Source: Ahrensia sp. (GTDB lineage: Bacteria > Pseudomonadota > Alphaproteobacteria > Rhizobiales > Rhizobiaceae). From it: a stretch of 64,000 nt of DNA. Shown here in pieces: positions 7,652 to 15,885 of the stretch (the first letter of the stretch is position 1; the number at the start of each line of letters is the position of its first letter). The translations under genes and the position numbers were made by a program. The DNA is taken from the NCBI GenBank assembly GCA_028817895.1, contig JAPPOQ010000030.1:248001-312000 (forward strand), given 5' to 3'. Below the pieces are notes generated by a model. The model ran no database searches, was not told where the DNA came from, and worked only from the letters and a program-made list of their open reading frames with translations.

Positions 7652-9343
7652 ATGATTTCAAGACGCGACTTTTTACAATGGACCGCCGTCGCGGGCGCTT
7701 TTGCAACCGGCTATTCGGGCGGACTGACACGCGCCGCCGCCCAGCAAAAGATCACTCAGAATGATCTGCTGCGTTTCGATTCCAAAGGCACGATCACACT
7801 GCTGCACCTGACCGACATCCACGCGCAGCTAAAGCCGATTTACTTCCGCCCACCCGACACCAATATCGGCGTGGGGGCGTTTGAAGGCATCCCGCCGCAT
7901 CTCGTTGGCCAGACCTTCCTTGATCACTTTGGCATCGAGAATGGCACGATGCTCGCTTACGCGCACACCATGGTCGACTATGTCAACCTGGCACGCAGCT
8001 ATGGGAAACTGGGTGGACTGGACCGCACGGCAACGCTTGTCAAAGCCATCCGCGCGGATCGAGGCGAGGACAAGGTATTGCTGCTGGATGGCGGCGACAC
8101 GTGGCAGGGCTCTTACACATCGCTGCAAACAAACGGCCAGGACATGGTCGATTGCATGAAACTGCTGAAGCCCGACGCCATGGTCGGACATTGGGAGTTT
8201 ACCTTCGGTGCTGACCGTGTGGAAGAGATCATTGAGAACATGGGCTATCCGTTCCTCGCCAGCAACATTTTCGACAATGAATGGGACGAACCCGTTTTCG
8301 AGCACACCGCTTTCTATGAAAAGGGTGGGCACAAGGTGGCCGTAATCGGCCAGGCCATGCCCTACACGCCGATTGCCAATCCGCGATGGATGTTTCCACA
8401 ATGGTCGTTTGGCATACGCGCGGATGTGCTTCAGGCGAATGTCGATGCTGCGCGGGAAGCTGGGGCAGAAGTGGTGGTCCTGCTGTCTCACAATGGCTTC
8501 GATGTGGACCAGAAGCTCCCAACGGTGGTCAATGGTGTCGATGTCATATTGACGGGGCACACGCATGACGCCGTGCCCAAGGCCATCGAGATCGGTTCAA
8601 CCCTTGTTCTGTCCTCGGGGTCGCATGGCAAGTATCTCGGGCGTGTCGATCTTGAGGTCAAAGGCGGTAAAGTGGTGGGGCACAATTCCCATCTCATTCC
8701 TGTTCTGTCAGATGCGATCAAGCCCGACCAGGAGATGTCAACCAAGATCGACGAAGTGCGTGCGCCATATGAAGAGGAGTGCAGCCGGGTGATCGGCAAG
8801 ACCGAAAGCCTGCTCTACCGCCGCGGAAACTTCAACGGAACATGGGATGATGTCATTTGCGATGCGCTGATCGAGCAGCGCGATGCCGAACTTTCCTTCA
8901 GTCCAGGCTTCCGTTGGGGAACAACCAATTTGCCGGGGTCCGACATCACGGTCGATGATCTCTACAACCAAACGTCGATGAGCTACCCGTCGGTCTACCG
9001 CCTGGAATTTTCGGGCAGTCAGATCAAGGAGATTCTCGAAGATGTATGCGACAATCTCTTCAACAAGGACCCGTTCTTCCAGCAAGGCGGGGACATGGTT
9101 CGTGTTGGCGGCATGGGATACACATGCGCCCCCAAGGAAAGCATCGGCAATCGCATCTCCGACATGACTTTCCTGAAAACAGGCGAACCGATCGACCCCA
9201 ACCGCAACTACGTGGTTGCGGGTTGGGCTTCCGTCAATGAAGGCGTAGAAGGGCCGGCGGTCTGGGATCTTGTCGAGGCGCATATCAAGGCGCGTGGGGC
9301 ACTCAAAACCCAACCCAATCAATCCGTAAAAGTACTGCTTTGA
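7652..9343 (+). CDS. soxB: SoxB, thiosulfohydrolase
   Basis: A 563-residue Tat-exported (SRRDFLQW leader) dimanganese hydrolase of the 5'-nucleotidase/metallophosphatase family that removes sulfate from the SoxY-cysteine S-thiosulfonate. Metal-binding signatures are LTDIHAQLKP near residue 55, LDGGDTWQGS near 150, GHWE near 180 and the TGHTHD motif near 305. Length is normal for the family. It starts 33 bp after the hairpin that follows soxA. Confidence 0.96.
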   Translation: MISRRDFLQWTAVAGAFATGYSGGLTRAAAQQKITQNDLLRFDSKGTITLLHLTDIHAQLKPIYFRPPDTNIGVGAFEGIPPHLVGQTFLDHFGIENGTMLAYAHTMVDYVNLARSYGKLGGLDRTATLVKAIRADRGEDKVLLLDGGDTWQGSYTSLQTNGQDMVDCMKLLKPDAMVGHWEFTFGADRVEEIIENMGYPFLASNIFDNEWDEPVFEHTAFYEKGGHKVAVIGQAMPYTPIANPRWMFPQWSFGIRADVLQANVDAAREAGAEVVVLLSHNGFDVDQKLPTVVNGVDVILTGHTHDAVPKAIEIGSTLVLSSGSHGKYLGRVDLEVKGGKVVGHNSHLIPVLSDAIKPDQEMSTKIDEVRAPYEEECSRVIGKTESLLYRRGNFNGTWDDVICDALIEQRDAELSFSPGFRWGTTNLPGSDITVDDLYNQTSMSYPSVYRLEFSGSQIKEILEDVCDNLFNKDPFFQQGGDMVRVGGMGYTCAPKESIGNRISDMTFLKTGEPIDPNRNYVVAGWASVNEGVEGPAVWDLVEAHIKARGALKTQPNQSVKVLL

Positions 9344-9419
9344 ACCGTCGACGTTGCGCTTCGGAATTTACATTCATGAATTAGAATATATAATGATCGT
9401 CGTGGAGGAGATTTGACCT

Positions 9420-10685
9420 ATGAGCGATCTTGACAAGCCTATTTCATCCCGTCGGCTTTTTCTGAAGTCGGGGCTTGCACTGGGCGGCGCCGCGGCCGCG
9501 GGGACGGCTGCCCTGGCCAATGGCGACCCCGCCATTCTGGAGAAGAAAGACTGGAATCAGTATCCGGGCGACGGTGTTGATGCGCGTCCCTATGGCACGC
9601 CATCGGAGTTTGAAAGCCGGGTTGTCCGGCGCAGCGTTCCATGGCTGACGGCTGACCCCATCTCATCGGTGAACTTCACTCCGCTGCATGAACTTGACGG
9701 CATCATCACACCCAACGGGCTGTGTTTCGAGCGTCACCATTCAGGCATCGCCGAGATTGATCCGGCCGAACATCGGTTGATGATCAATGGTCTGGTCGAC
9801 GATGAGCTGGTTTTCACCATGGACGATCTGACGCGCTTTCCGCGCAAGAACCAGGTTAACTTTTTGGAATGCGCAGCCAATTCCGGCATGGAATGGCGCG
9901 GGGCGCAGCTCAATGGCTGTCAGTTCACACACGGCATGATCCACAATGTCATGTATACCGGCGTACCGTTGAAAACACTGCTGGAGGAAGCCGGCCTGAA
10001 GGGCAATGCCAAATGGCTGTTGCCGGAAGGTGCGGACGCATCCGGCATGACGCGGTCCGTCCCGCTTGAAAAAGCGATGGATGACTGCCTGGTTGCCTGG
10101 AAAATGAACGGCGAGGCTCTGCGACCTGAACAAGGCTATCCGTTGCGTCTGGTCGTTCCGGGCTGGGAAGGCAATATGTGGGTCAAATGGCTGCGCCGTA
10201 TCGAAGTTGGCGACATGCCCTGGCACCACAGAGAAGAGACGTCGAAATATACCGATCTCATGGCCAATGGTAAGGCGCGCCGCTTTACCTGGGAGATGGA
10301 CGTAAAGTCGGTCATCACGAACCCTTCACCTCAGGCCACGCTCAAGCACGATAAGGGCTTCACGGTTCTGACCGGCGTGGCATGGTCGGGACGGGGAACC
10401 GTTAAGCGAGTCGATGTCTCCCTTGACGGCGGCATGAACTGGCAGGCGGCGAGGATTGATGGACCGTCGCTCGATAAGTCCATGCACCGTTTCTACTATG
10501 AGTTTGATTGGGACGGCTCACCGCTCTTGCTGCAGTCGAGAGCCATCGATTCGGAAGGCTTTGTCCAACCGACGAAGGATGCACTTCGAGCAGTGCGCGG
10601 GGAAAACTCGATCTATCACAACAACGGCATCCAGACCTGGCATGTCAAGAATAACGGGACGGTTGAAAATGTCGAAGTTTCCTAA
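9420..10685 (+). CDS. soxC: SoxC, molybdopterin subunit of sulfane dehydrogenase SoxCD
   Basis: A 421-residue molybdoprotein of the sulfite-oxidase family with a Tat leader (SRRLFLKS). The molybdenum-ligating cysteine is C151 in LECAANSG. The C-terminal immunoglobulin-like dimerisation domain (VDVSLDGGMNWQAA region) is complete. With SoxD it oxidises the sulfane sulfur left on SoxY, which is why organisms with SoxCD do not store sulfur. A 76-bp AT-rich gap precedes it, and the ATG follows GGAGGAG. Its 3' end overlaps soxD by 17 bases. Confidence 0.95.
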   Translation: MSDLDKPISSRRLFLKSGLALGGAAAAGTAALANGDPAILEKKDWNQYPGDGVDARPYGTPSEFESRVVRRSVPWLTADPISSVNFTPLHELDGIITPNGLCFERHHSGIAEIDPAEHRLMINGLVDDELVFTMDDLTRFPRKNQVNFLECAANSGMEWRGAQLNGCQFTHGMIHNVMYTGVPLKTLLEEAGLKGNAKWLLPEGADASGMTRSVPLEKAMDDCLVAWKMNGEALRPEQGYPLRLVVPGWEGNMWVKWLRRIEVGDMPWHHREETSKYTDLMANGKARRFTWEMDVKSVITNPSPQATLKHDKGFTVLTGVAWSGRGTVKRVDVSLDGGMNWQAARIDGPSLDKSMHRFYYEFDWDGSPLLLQSRAIDSEGFVQPTKDALRAVRGENSIYHNNGIQTWHVKNNGTVENVEVS

Positions 10686-11310
10686 GCTGGTGGCGCTTGG
10701 CCTACTGGCCTCTTTTGCAGCAACCACCGCGCTGGCTGACAAATATGATCTTGGTCGCAAGGCTACCCCGGAAGAGGTGGCGGCGTGGAATATCGATATC
10801 CGGCCTGACGGTCAGGGCCTTCCTGAAGGGCGCGGCACCGTTGAGCAGGGTGAAGAAATTTGGGCGGACCAGTGCGCCTCCTGTCATGGCGATTTCGGTG
10901 AAGCGGTTGACCGTTGGCCGGTCATTGCAGGCGGCTTCGACACGCTGGCCAGCGATGACCCAATCAAAACTGTCGGTTCCTACTGGCCTTACCTTTCAAC
11001 CGTGTGGGACTATGTAAATCGTGCCATGCCGTTTACTGAGGCCCGCTCGCTCGAACCTGATCAGGTTTATGCCCTGACGGCCTATATCATGAGCATCAAC
11101 GATCTGGTCGACAGCGACTTTGAGCTGTCGCATGAAAACTTCGCCGAACAAAAACTCCCCAATGAGAGCGGGTTTTTCGACGATGATCGACTGTCATCGC
11201 CGATCTTCGACAAGTCTGAACCTTGCATGAGCAACTGCAAGCCCAAGGCCGAAGTGGTGATGCGCGCGCGCATCCTCGATGTGACCCCGGATGACGAAAC
11301 GGACAATTAG
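10669..11310 (+). CDS. soxD: SoxD, monohaem cytochrome c subunit of SoxCD
   Basis: A 213-residue exported cytochrome with a single CXXCH (CASCH, residues 69-73). It begins inside the soxC 3' end, giving a 17-base overlap. Paracoccus SoxD is about 380 residues with two haems; here the second haem domain is absent and the C-terminus holds only a CMSNC motif. Work on Paracoccus showed the haem-2 domain is dispensable for activity, so this short form is probably functional. It is the last gene of the sox run, and the next gene converges on it 58 bp away. Confidence 0.9.
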   Translation: MSKFPKLVALGLLASFAATTALADKYDLGRKATPEEVAAWNIDIRPDGQGLPEGRGTVEQGEEIWADQCASCHGDFGEAVDRWPVIAGGFDTLASDDPIKTVGSYWPYLSTVWDYVNRAMPFTEARSLEPDQVYALTAYIMSINDLVDSDFELSHENFAEQKLPNESGFFDDDRLSSPIFDKSEPCMSNCKPKAEVVMRARILDVTPDDETDN

Positions 11311-11368
11311 GCCAATTCCATTGATCGGCCTGCGATGCCGCTTCCACGTTCGATAAGGCGACCGGTGC

Positions 11369-12547
11369 TCAGTTCAGCAGGACCGGCATGTTTATCGGTC
11401 CCCGAAAGCCGAATCCGCGCCAGATCACGGCATCTGGATCGGGAAGGCTCATTTTCGGAAATCGGTCGAACAGGATTGGCAGCATGACGTCGCCAACCGC
11501 GCGTCGTGCCATATGTGTGCCCTGACAAAAATGCGGCCCATTGCCAAAGCTCTGATGGGCCACCTTTTCGCGATAGACATTGAAGACTTCTCCATCCTCG
11601 ACGAGATCTTCATCGCGGTTGGCGCTGGCTTGAATCGTCATCACCGTGTCGCCCTTGGGAATGCGGCATCCCCGAATTTCCGTGTCCTCGGTCGCACGTC
11701 GGGACGAAGCTGAAATTGGCGCAACCCATCGCACGCCTTCTTCAAAAGCCTTGTCCCAATCGCCATTGCGCTTCACCTCTTCAAGCTGGTCGGGGTTCGT
11801 CAAAAGACCGAACAGGATCGTGTTCAAGGCATCGCGTGGCTCATTAATGCCACCCCCGATGGCAATTTTGATGTTGGCGTAGATCTGCTTTTCAGGAATG
11901 GGATCGGGTGCGTTCAGCATAACGGAGAGTGCAGAATGGCCCGGCTCGGTCCTGTGTCGGTCCTGAAGGCGGTCGAACAGCGCGTGCTTCTCTTTGTTCG
12001 CCTTGTCAGCACGGGCGAAAGGCTCGTCGCGCCAGCCAAAATTTCCCGCACCATCGATCAGCGCTTGTGACCAGCGCTGCATGTCTTCGTCGCTCGCCTC
12101 ATCAATTCCCAGCATGATTGCGAGTCCGCGCGCGCAATAGGGCCCGTTGAGCGCGGGGAACAGATCAACGACTTCACCACGCGGCAACCGCGCGACATAG
12201 CCTTCGGCGACCCGCATATAGGCCGGCACCCATTCGTCTCGGATGACACGTGGGGCGAATGCTGGAGCCATGGCATTGCGTTCGCGCAAGTGCTCCTCAC
12301 CGTCCTTGCGCATCAGCGTATGCGCCCAAAACGCCCGCTTCATCGGTGTGTTTGGATCGTCCGAACTGAACAGTTGCGGATTGTTTTTGACGTATCTGGT
12401 ATCTTCAGCCTTGGTTAGAAACGTCCGACCTGCAGCCTTGACCCGGCAGACCGGGGCTTGCGCGCGCAATTGACGATAGATCGGAAACGGTGACTGATCG
12501 AGCTGCTCAAGCGTGATGGACTCGTTGAGGGGAGCGAGGTCAGCCAT
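11369..12547 (-). CDS. Cytochrome P450 with atypical I-helix
   Basis: A soluble bacterial P450 of about 392 residues. The haem-thiolate loop is FGNGPHFCQGTHMAR and the ExxR motif is EGVR. The I-helix reads AIGGGINEPRDAL, so the usual acid-Thr pair (AGxDT) is missing and replaced by N-E-P. No ferredoxin or reductase gene is adjacent. The start at 12547 overlaps the stop of the upstream amidohydrolase as ATGGCTGA; an in-frame ATG at 12559 is also possible. Its neighbours suggest a role in aromatic or CoA-linked acid breakdown, but I cannot name a substrate. Confidence 0.85.
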   Translation of the reverse strand: MADLAPLNESITLEQLDQSPFPIYRQLRAQAPVCRVKAAGRTFLTKAEDTRYVKNNPQLFSSDDPNTPMKRAFWAHTLMRKDGEEHLRERNAMAPAFAPRVIRDEWVPAYMRVAEGYVARLPRGEVVDLFPALNGPYCARGLAIMLGIDEASDEDMQRWSQALIDGAGNFGWRDEPFARADKANKEKHALFDRLQDRHRTEPGHSALSVMLNAPDPIPEKQIYANIKIAIGGGINEPRDALNTILFGLLTNPDQLEEVKRNGDWDKAFEEGVRWVAPISASSRRATEDTEIRGCRIPKGDTVMTIQASANRDEDLVEDGEVFNVYREKVAHQSFGNGPHFCQGTHMARRAVGDVMLPILFDRFPKMSLPDPDAVIWRGFGFRGPINMPVLLN

Positions 12548-13430
12548 CGGTTTCGCCAAGCAGCCTTAATGCGTTCTCCTTCAGAATAAGCGGACGCACC
12601 TCATCCTTGAAGGGAGCGTTTTCAAAATCTGCAAGCCAGCGATCCGGCGTTATTGCGGGCCAGTCGGAGCCAAACAGCATTTTTTTCTTCAAGATTGAAT
12701 TGGCGTAGCGGATAAAGGCGTCCGGGAAATATTTTGGGCTCCAACCGCTCATGTCATAGTAGACGTTCGGCTTATGCTGGCACACGGCCAGACCCTCCTC
12801 CGTCCAGGGAAAACTCGGATGGGCAAGTATTATCGGCATGTCAGGAAAGTCGACCGCCACATCGTCCAGGTGCATGGGATTGGAGTATTTCAACCGCATC
12901 CCCATTCCGCCGCGCATGCCCGATCCAACGCCCGTCTGGCCCGTGTGAAACAGTGTGATCACACTCTCTTGCGCGCAGGCTTCCAGCACGGTGTAGCAGG
13001 CGTCGCGATCATTTGGGAAGAAACCCTGCATCGTTGGGTGAAACTTGAACCCCCGAACACCGAAATCGCGAACCAGTCTCTTGACTTCGCGCGCTCCGGC
13101 CTTGCCCTTGTGTGGATCGATGGAAGCGAACGGAATGAGGATGTCATCATTCTCGGCGCAAAGCCCGGCGACTTCTTCATTGGAATAGCGCTTGAAACCG
13201 GTTTCGCGCTCAGCATCAACCGGGAATATCACAGCCGCAATGTTACGCTCGCGATAATAGGTTGCCGTGTCCTGCACGGTTGGCAACATACCTTTCGCCT
13301 CGGCGGGATTCTTGAAATAGGCTGCCATACCAGCCTGAAACTCATTGTAGCCGTCATCTCGACCGTGATTGCACGGTTCTTCAGCATGAGTGTGGAAATC
13401 AATCGCCCTGACTGAACTGAAATCTACCAT
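12540..13430 (-). CDS. Amidohydrolase-2 family metal-dependent hydrolase or decarboxylase
   Basis: A 296-residue TIM-barrel protein of the amidohydrolase_2 (ACMSD-like) family. It shows DFHTHAE at the N-terminus, a mid-barrel KFHPTMQ, AHPSFPW and the C-terminal FGSDWP with the metal-binding Asp. The family includes hydroxybenzoate, resorcylate and aminocarboxymuconate decarboxylases and some hydrolases. It is translationally coupled to the P450 gene. It is divergent from the enoyl-CoA hydratase, so both may be controlled from the operator region at 13.5 kb. Confidence 0.8.
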   Translation of the reverse strand: MVDFSSVRAIDFHTHAEEPCNHGRDDGYNEFQAGMAAYFKNPAEAKGMLPTVQDTATYYRERNIAAVIFPVDAERETGFKRYSNEEVAGLCAENDDILIPFASIDPHKGKAGAREVKRLVRDFGVRGFKFHPTMQGFFPNDRDACYTVLEACAQESVITLFHTGQTGVGSGMRGGMGMRLKYSNPMHLDDVAVDFPDMPIILAHPSFPWTEEGLAVCQHKPNVYYDMSGWSPKYFPDAFIRYANSILKKKMLFGSDWPAITPDRWLADFENAPFKDEVRPLILKENALRLLGETDG

Positions 13431-13499
13431 TGCATCCTCCCGGGTCGATCCAACGAGTTGTGCCGAACGGCAATCCCAAATTTGCTATACAGGAAAACC

Positions 13500-13517
13500 G
13501 TTATCCTATACAACAAT
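13500..13517. promoter_or_regulatory. Operator-like motif GTTAT-N7-AACAAT upstream of the hydratase gene
   Basis: The sequence GTTAT, seven bases, AACAAT recurs with identical spacing at 18334-18351 in front of the MarR gene. Here it lies 27 bases before the enoyl-CoA hydratase start. A CTATACA sequence also occurs twice with a 21-base period (13485 and 13506), about two helical turns. I infer a binding site for the MarR-family regulator encoded at 17829-18293. Confidence 0.5.
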
Positions 13518-13543
13518 ATTGCAGACCGAGACGAGGCGAGCTT

Positions 13544-14332
13544 ATGGCAGACGAGTCAGTTCACACCGACGTGACGCGGGTCGAGATAGACGGCGACATC
13601 GCCACCTTGATCTTCGACCGTCCTGAAAAGCGCAACGCCATGAATGATCAGCTTATCGCGGAACTGGATGCGTTTTTCTCAGAGCCACCCGAAGGTGTCA
13701 GCAGCGTTGTCCTCCGCGGAGAAGGCGGGCATTTCTGCTCGGGCCTTGATCTGGCCGAACATGAGCATCGTGACCCCATTGACGGCGTTTATCATTCTCG
13801 CAACTGGCATCGCGTCGCCGATTTGATCGAGTTTGGCAGACTGCCTGTCGTGTCCGTGCTGACCGGTGCGGTTATTGGCGGTGGTCTGGAAATCGCCGCG
13901 GCGACGCATGTGCGCATCGCTGAACCGGATGTGCGGTTTCAACTGCCCGAAGGGCGACGTGGCATTTTTGTGGGCGGCGGCGCGACGGTGCGGGTTGGCA
14001 AGGTTCTTGGCGCGGATCGCATGCGGGAGATGATGCTCACCGGGCGCAGCTATGGCGCGGAGGACGGCCTCGCGATGGGATTGGCTCATTACAGCGTGGC
14101 AGCCGGTGAAGGGCTGGCACTGGCAAAGAAGCTGGCACGCAAAATGGCCGACAACGCGCCTTTCTCGAATTATCTTATGATGCAGGCGATCCCGCGTATC
14201 GCGGACATGTCCCCATCAGAAGGTCTGTTCACCGAAAGCCTTGCTGCGGCAATGTCGCAAACATCCGACGGAGCCAAGGAAGGCTTGCGCGCCTTTCTCG
14301 AAAAGAGGCCGCCCAAGTTCAGGACCCGTTGA
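13544..14332 (+). CDS. Enoyl-CoA hydratase/isomerase (crotonase) family protein
   Basis: A 262-residue crotonase. The oxyanion-hole segments are HFCSGLDLAEH near residue 65 and GAVIGGGLEIAAATHVRIAEP near 110. The Glu in QLPEGRRGIF marks one usual catalytic position. Crotonases in this setting hydrate or cleave CoA thioesters of aromatic acids such as feruloyl-CoA, but this sequence alone does not fix the substrate. The start follows GAGGCGAG. It is divergent from the amidohydrolase, and the next gene downstream is a truncated flavin hydroxylase. Confidence 0.85.
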   Translation: MADESVHTDVTRVEIDGDIATLIFDRPEKRNAMNDQLIAELDAFFSEPPEGVSSVVLRGEGGHFCSGLDLAEHEHRDPIDGVYHSRNWHRVADLIEFGRLPVVSVLTGAVIGGGLEIAAATHVRIAEPDVRFQLPEGRRGIFVGGGATVRVGKVLGADRMREMMLTGRSYGAEDGLAMGLAHYSVAAGEGLALAKKLARKMADNAPFSNYLMMQAIPRIADMSPSEGLFTESLAAAMSQTSDGAKEGLRAFLEKRPPKFRTR

Positions 14333-14351
14333 TTTTGGCTGGAATACGCCC

Positions 14352-14636
14352 ATGCAGTTTCACGATAAAGGTTTTCGCGCCGGTGACCCCGAGCTGAAAG
14401 CGATTGCGCCGGACCTTTCGGGCGATCTGGATGTTCTCATTGTCGGAGCCGGGCCAGCAGGTCTCACGCTTGCAGCCTATCTTTCGCACTTCCCGAACAT
14501 CAAAACGGCGATCCTGGAGCGCAGATCAGGACCTCTGGAAAAGGGACAGGCCGACGGCGTGTCTTGTCGCTCGATGGAGATGTTTCAGAAGTTTGGGTTT
14601 GCGGACCGCGTGCGGCTTGGACTTGCCCAGAATTAG
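14352..14636 (+). pseudogene. N-terminal fragment of a FAD-dependent aromatic hydroxylase
   Basis: Ninety-four residues matching the start of phenol 2-monooxygenase / 3-hydroxybenzoate 4-monooxygenase type flavoproteins: the FAD-binding VLIVGAGPAGLTLAAYL and the family-typical DGVSCRSMEMFQKFGF. Full-length members have about 550-650 residues. The frame ends at a stop at 14634 and the rest of the enzyme is not found downstream. It starts 19 bp after the hydratase gene, so it was the next gene of that operon. I read it as broken by arrival of the 14.6-17.6 kb insert. Confidence 0.8.
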
Positions 14637-14714
14637 TGGAGAGGCTTTCACTCTGTGATGGCCGTATCGGCCTCGCACAATGCCGGCGTTGCGTCGGGCA
14701 ACGCAGCTGTCGAT

Positions 14715-15089
14715 ATGAAGAACCGGGATACATTCGCGTCTACAATCGGCCACATCACCTGGTTGGCTTCGATGTCAACCCCGCACAAGGATAAGCCGAT
14801 CTCGTGGTTGGAAGAGGTTGTGTTTCCGGCACTGCTGCTGCGGCAGTTCAAACTCTATTTCAAAGAAAAGCAGCCGGTGGCGCTGATTGTCTACGGCCTC
14901 CTGTCGGAAGAGCAAAAGGCAGCTTTCGAAGCGAGCGGGGAACTGCCGCATCTCGACCGCTGGCGAAGCGGAGAGAATGTTGTTGTGTTTGAGTGTATCA
15001 GCCCGTTTGCGGAGCGAGAGAGCATGATTGCGGAGTTTCTGCGGGATACGAAAAGTAGAGTGAAAAAGTCGGGTAACGGCGGTGAGTGA
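14715..15089 (+). CDS. HlyC-like toxin-activating lysine acyltransferase
   Basis: A 124-residue protein that lines up without gaps with HlyC over the first 95 residues. GHITWLASMSTPH matches HlyC GHVSWLWASSPLH, then FPALLLRQFKLY, PVALIVYGLLS and a SPF motif matching IAPFG. The essential His23 of HlyC is H24 here; the essential Asp92 is Glu at position 93. HlyC-family enzymes move a fatty acyl chain from acyl carrier protein to lysines of an RTX protoxin. The start was set by the HlyC alignment; an upstream in-frame ATG at 14658 is possible. It lacks about 40 C-terminal residues of HlyC. No intact RTX toxin is in the window. Confidence 0.75.
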   Translation: MKNRDTFASTIGHITWLASMSTPHKDKPISWLEEVVFPALLLRQFKLYFKEKQPVALIVYGLLSEEQKAAFEASGELPHLDRWRSGENVVVFECISPFAERESMIAEFLRDTKSRVKKSGNGGE

Positions 15090-15236
15090 CAGCCCGCCTG
15101 AGTTGAAGACTCCGCGGCAAATTGCATGAACGCGGTTGTTGTATTCCGGACACGGTGAGCGGTGTTCCGTCTTTTGACACGGACTCCGGTTGGACGGACG
15201 CGGGAAATATGGTTAACGGGGCACGAGGGTGTCAGC

Positions 15237-15437
15237 AGACAGAGTGGGTACCTGATCGCGGCAGCGGTCTTCGCTCTGTTGTCTGATAAACATTGAGCAA
15301 CTTGGGAGATGACTAGCGAGTTGCCGCATCTCGACCAATGGAGAAACGGAGAAGAGGTGGTGTTATTCGAGTGTTTCGGCGTTAGGGACGAGAATTTGAC
15401 TGTCGCCGGATTTATGAAATCTGTGATTTCCAGGTAA
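15237..15437 (+). pseudogene. Decayed second copy of the HlyC-like gene (C-terminal part)
   Basis: In one frame the translation runs GYLIAAAVFALLSDKH, stop at 15294, then ATWEMTSELPHLDQWRNGEE and VVLFECFG, ending at 15437. It aligns with no gap to the C-terminal half of the gene just upstream (LLSEEQKAAF, SGELPHLDRW, VVVFECIS). The in-frame TGA and the missing N-terminal half make it a pseudogene. Like the intact copy it has Glu where HlyC has the catalytic Asp. The rest of the 15090-15452 gap shows nothing I recognise. Confidence 0.72.
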
Positions 15438-15452
15438 TTTTAAGAGCGGAGT

Positions 15453-15884
15453 ATGACGAAAACTATTGGCAGAACCGATTTTGGGAGATTTTTGATACTC
15501 TTGGTTTCCGTCCTGGCATCTTGCGCTGTTGCCCCCTCAGACGGTGGTCAAGGCCAACTCCAAACCCGCGAGGAAACCAAAGCGCTCGCGTTCAAGGCAT
15601 GGAGCGAAGCAAATAAGTCAGGCAGACGGGCGGCAAGTATTCTTTCCAAAAAAGGATATAGATGTGGAACACACAAGAGCGAGCCTAGTGTAAGATGTAT
15701 TAAGGTGGATTGCCCAATCAATCTGAGAGATGAATATGCAGCGTACTACATTTTTTTTAGGAGAGATCAAATATTTTCTGCTGAAACTATAATAACTCGA
15801 GGGAAATGCCCTGGCAAAAATGACAAATATGGAATTGAAATTCGATCTTCTGTTCCGAATGAATCCTATCAAGAGGTAGAATAA
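15453..15884 (+). CDS. Small exported lipoprotein, unknown function
   Basis: A 143-residue protein with a lipoprotein signal (hydrophobic run ending VLASC, lipid-modified Cys 24). The mature part has four cysteines (GYRCGT, VRCIKVDC, RGKCPG) that could form two disulfides. The second half of the gene is clearly AT-rich, with T and A runs, unlike the GC-rich neighbours, a sign of transfer. It ends one base before the start of the Hint-domain gene, so the two are coupled. An immunity or chaperone role for its neighbour is possible but is inference only. I recognise no family. Confidence 0.7.
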   Translation: MTKTIGRTDFGRFLILLVSVLASCAVAPSDGGQGQLQTREETKALAFKAWSEANKSGRRAASILSKKGYRCGTHKSEPSVRCIKVDCPINLRDEYAAYYIFFRRDQIFSAETIITRGKCPGKNDKYGIEIRSSVPNESYQEVE

Positions 15885-15885
15885 C

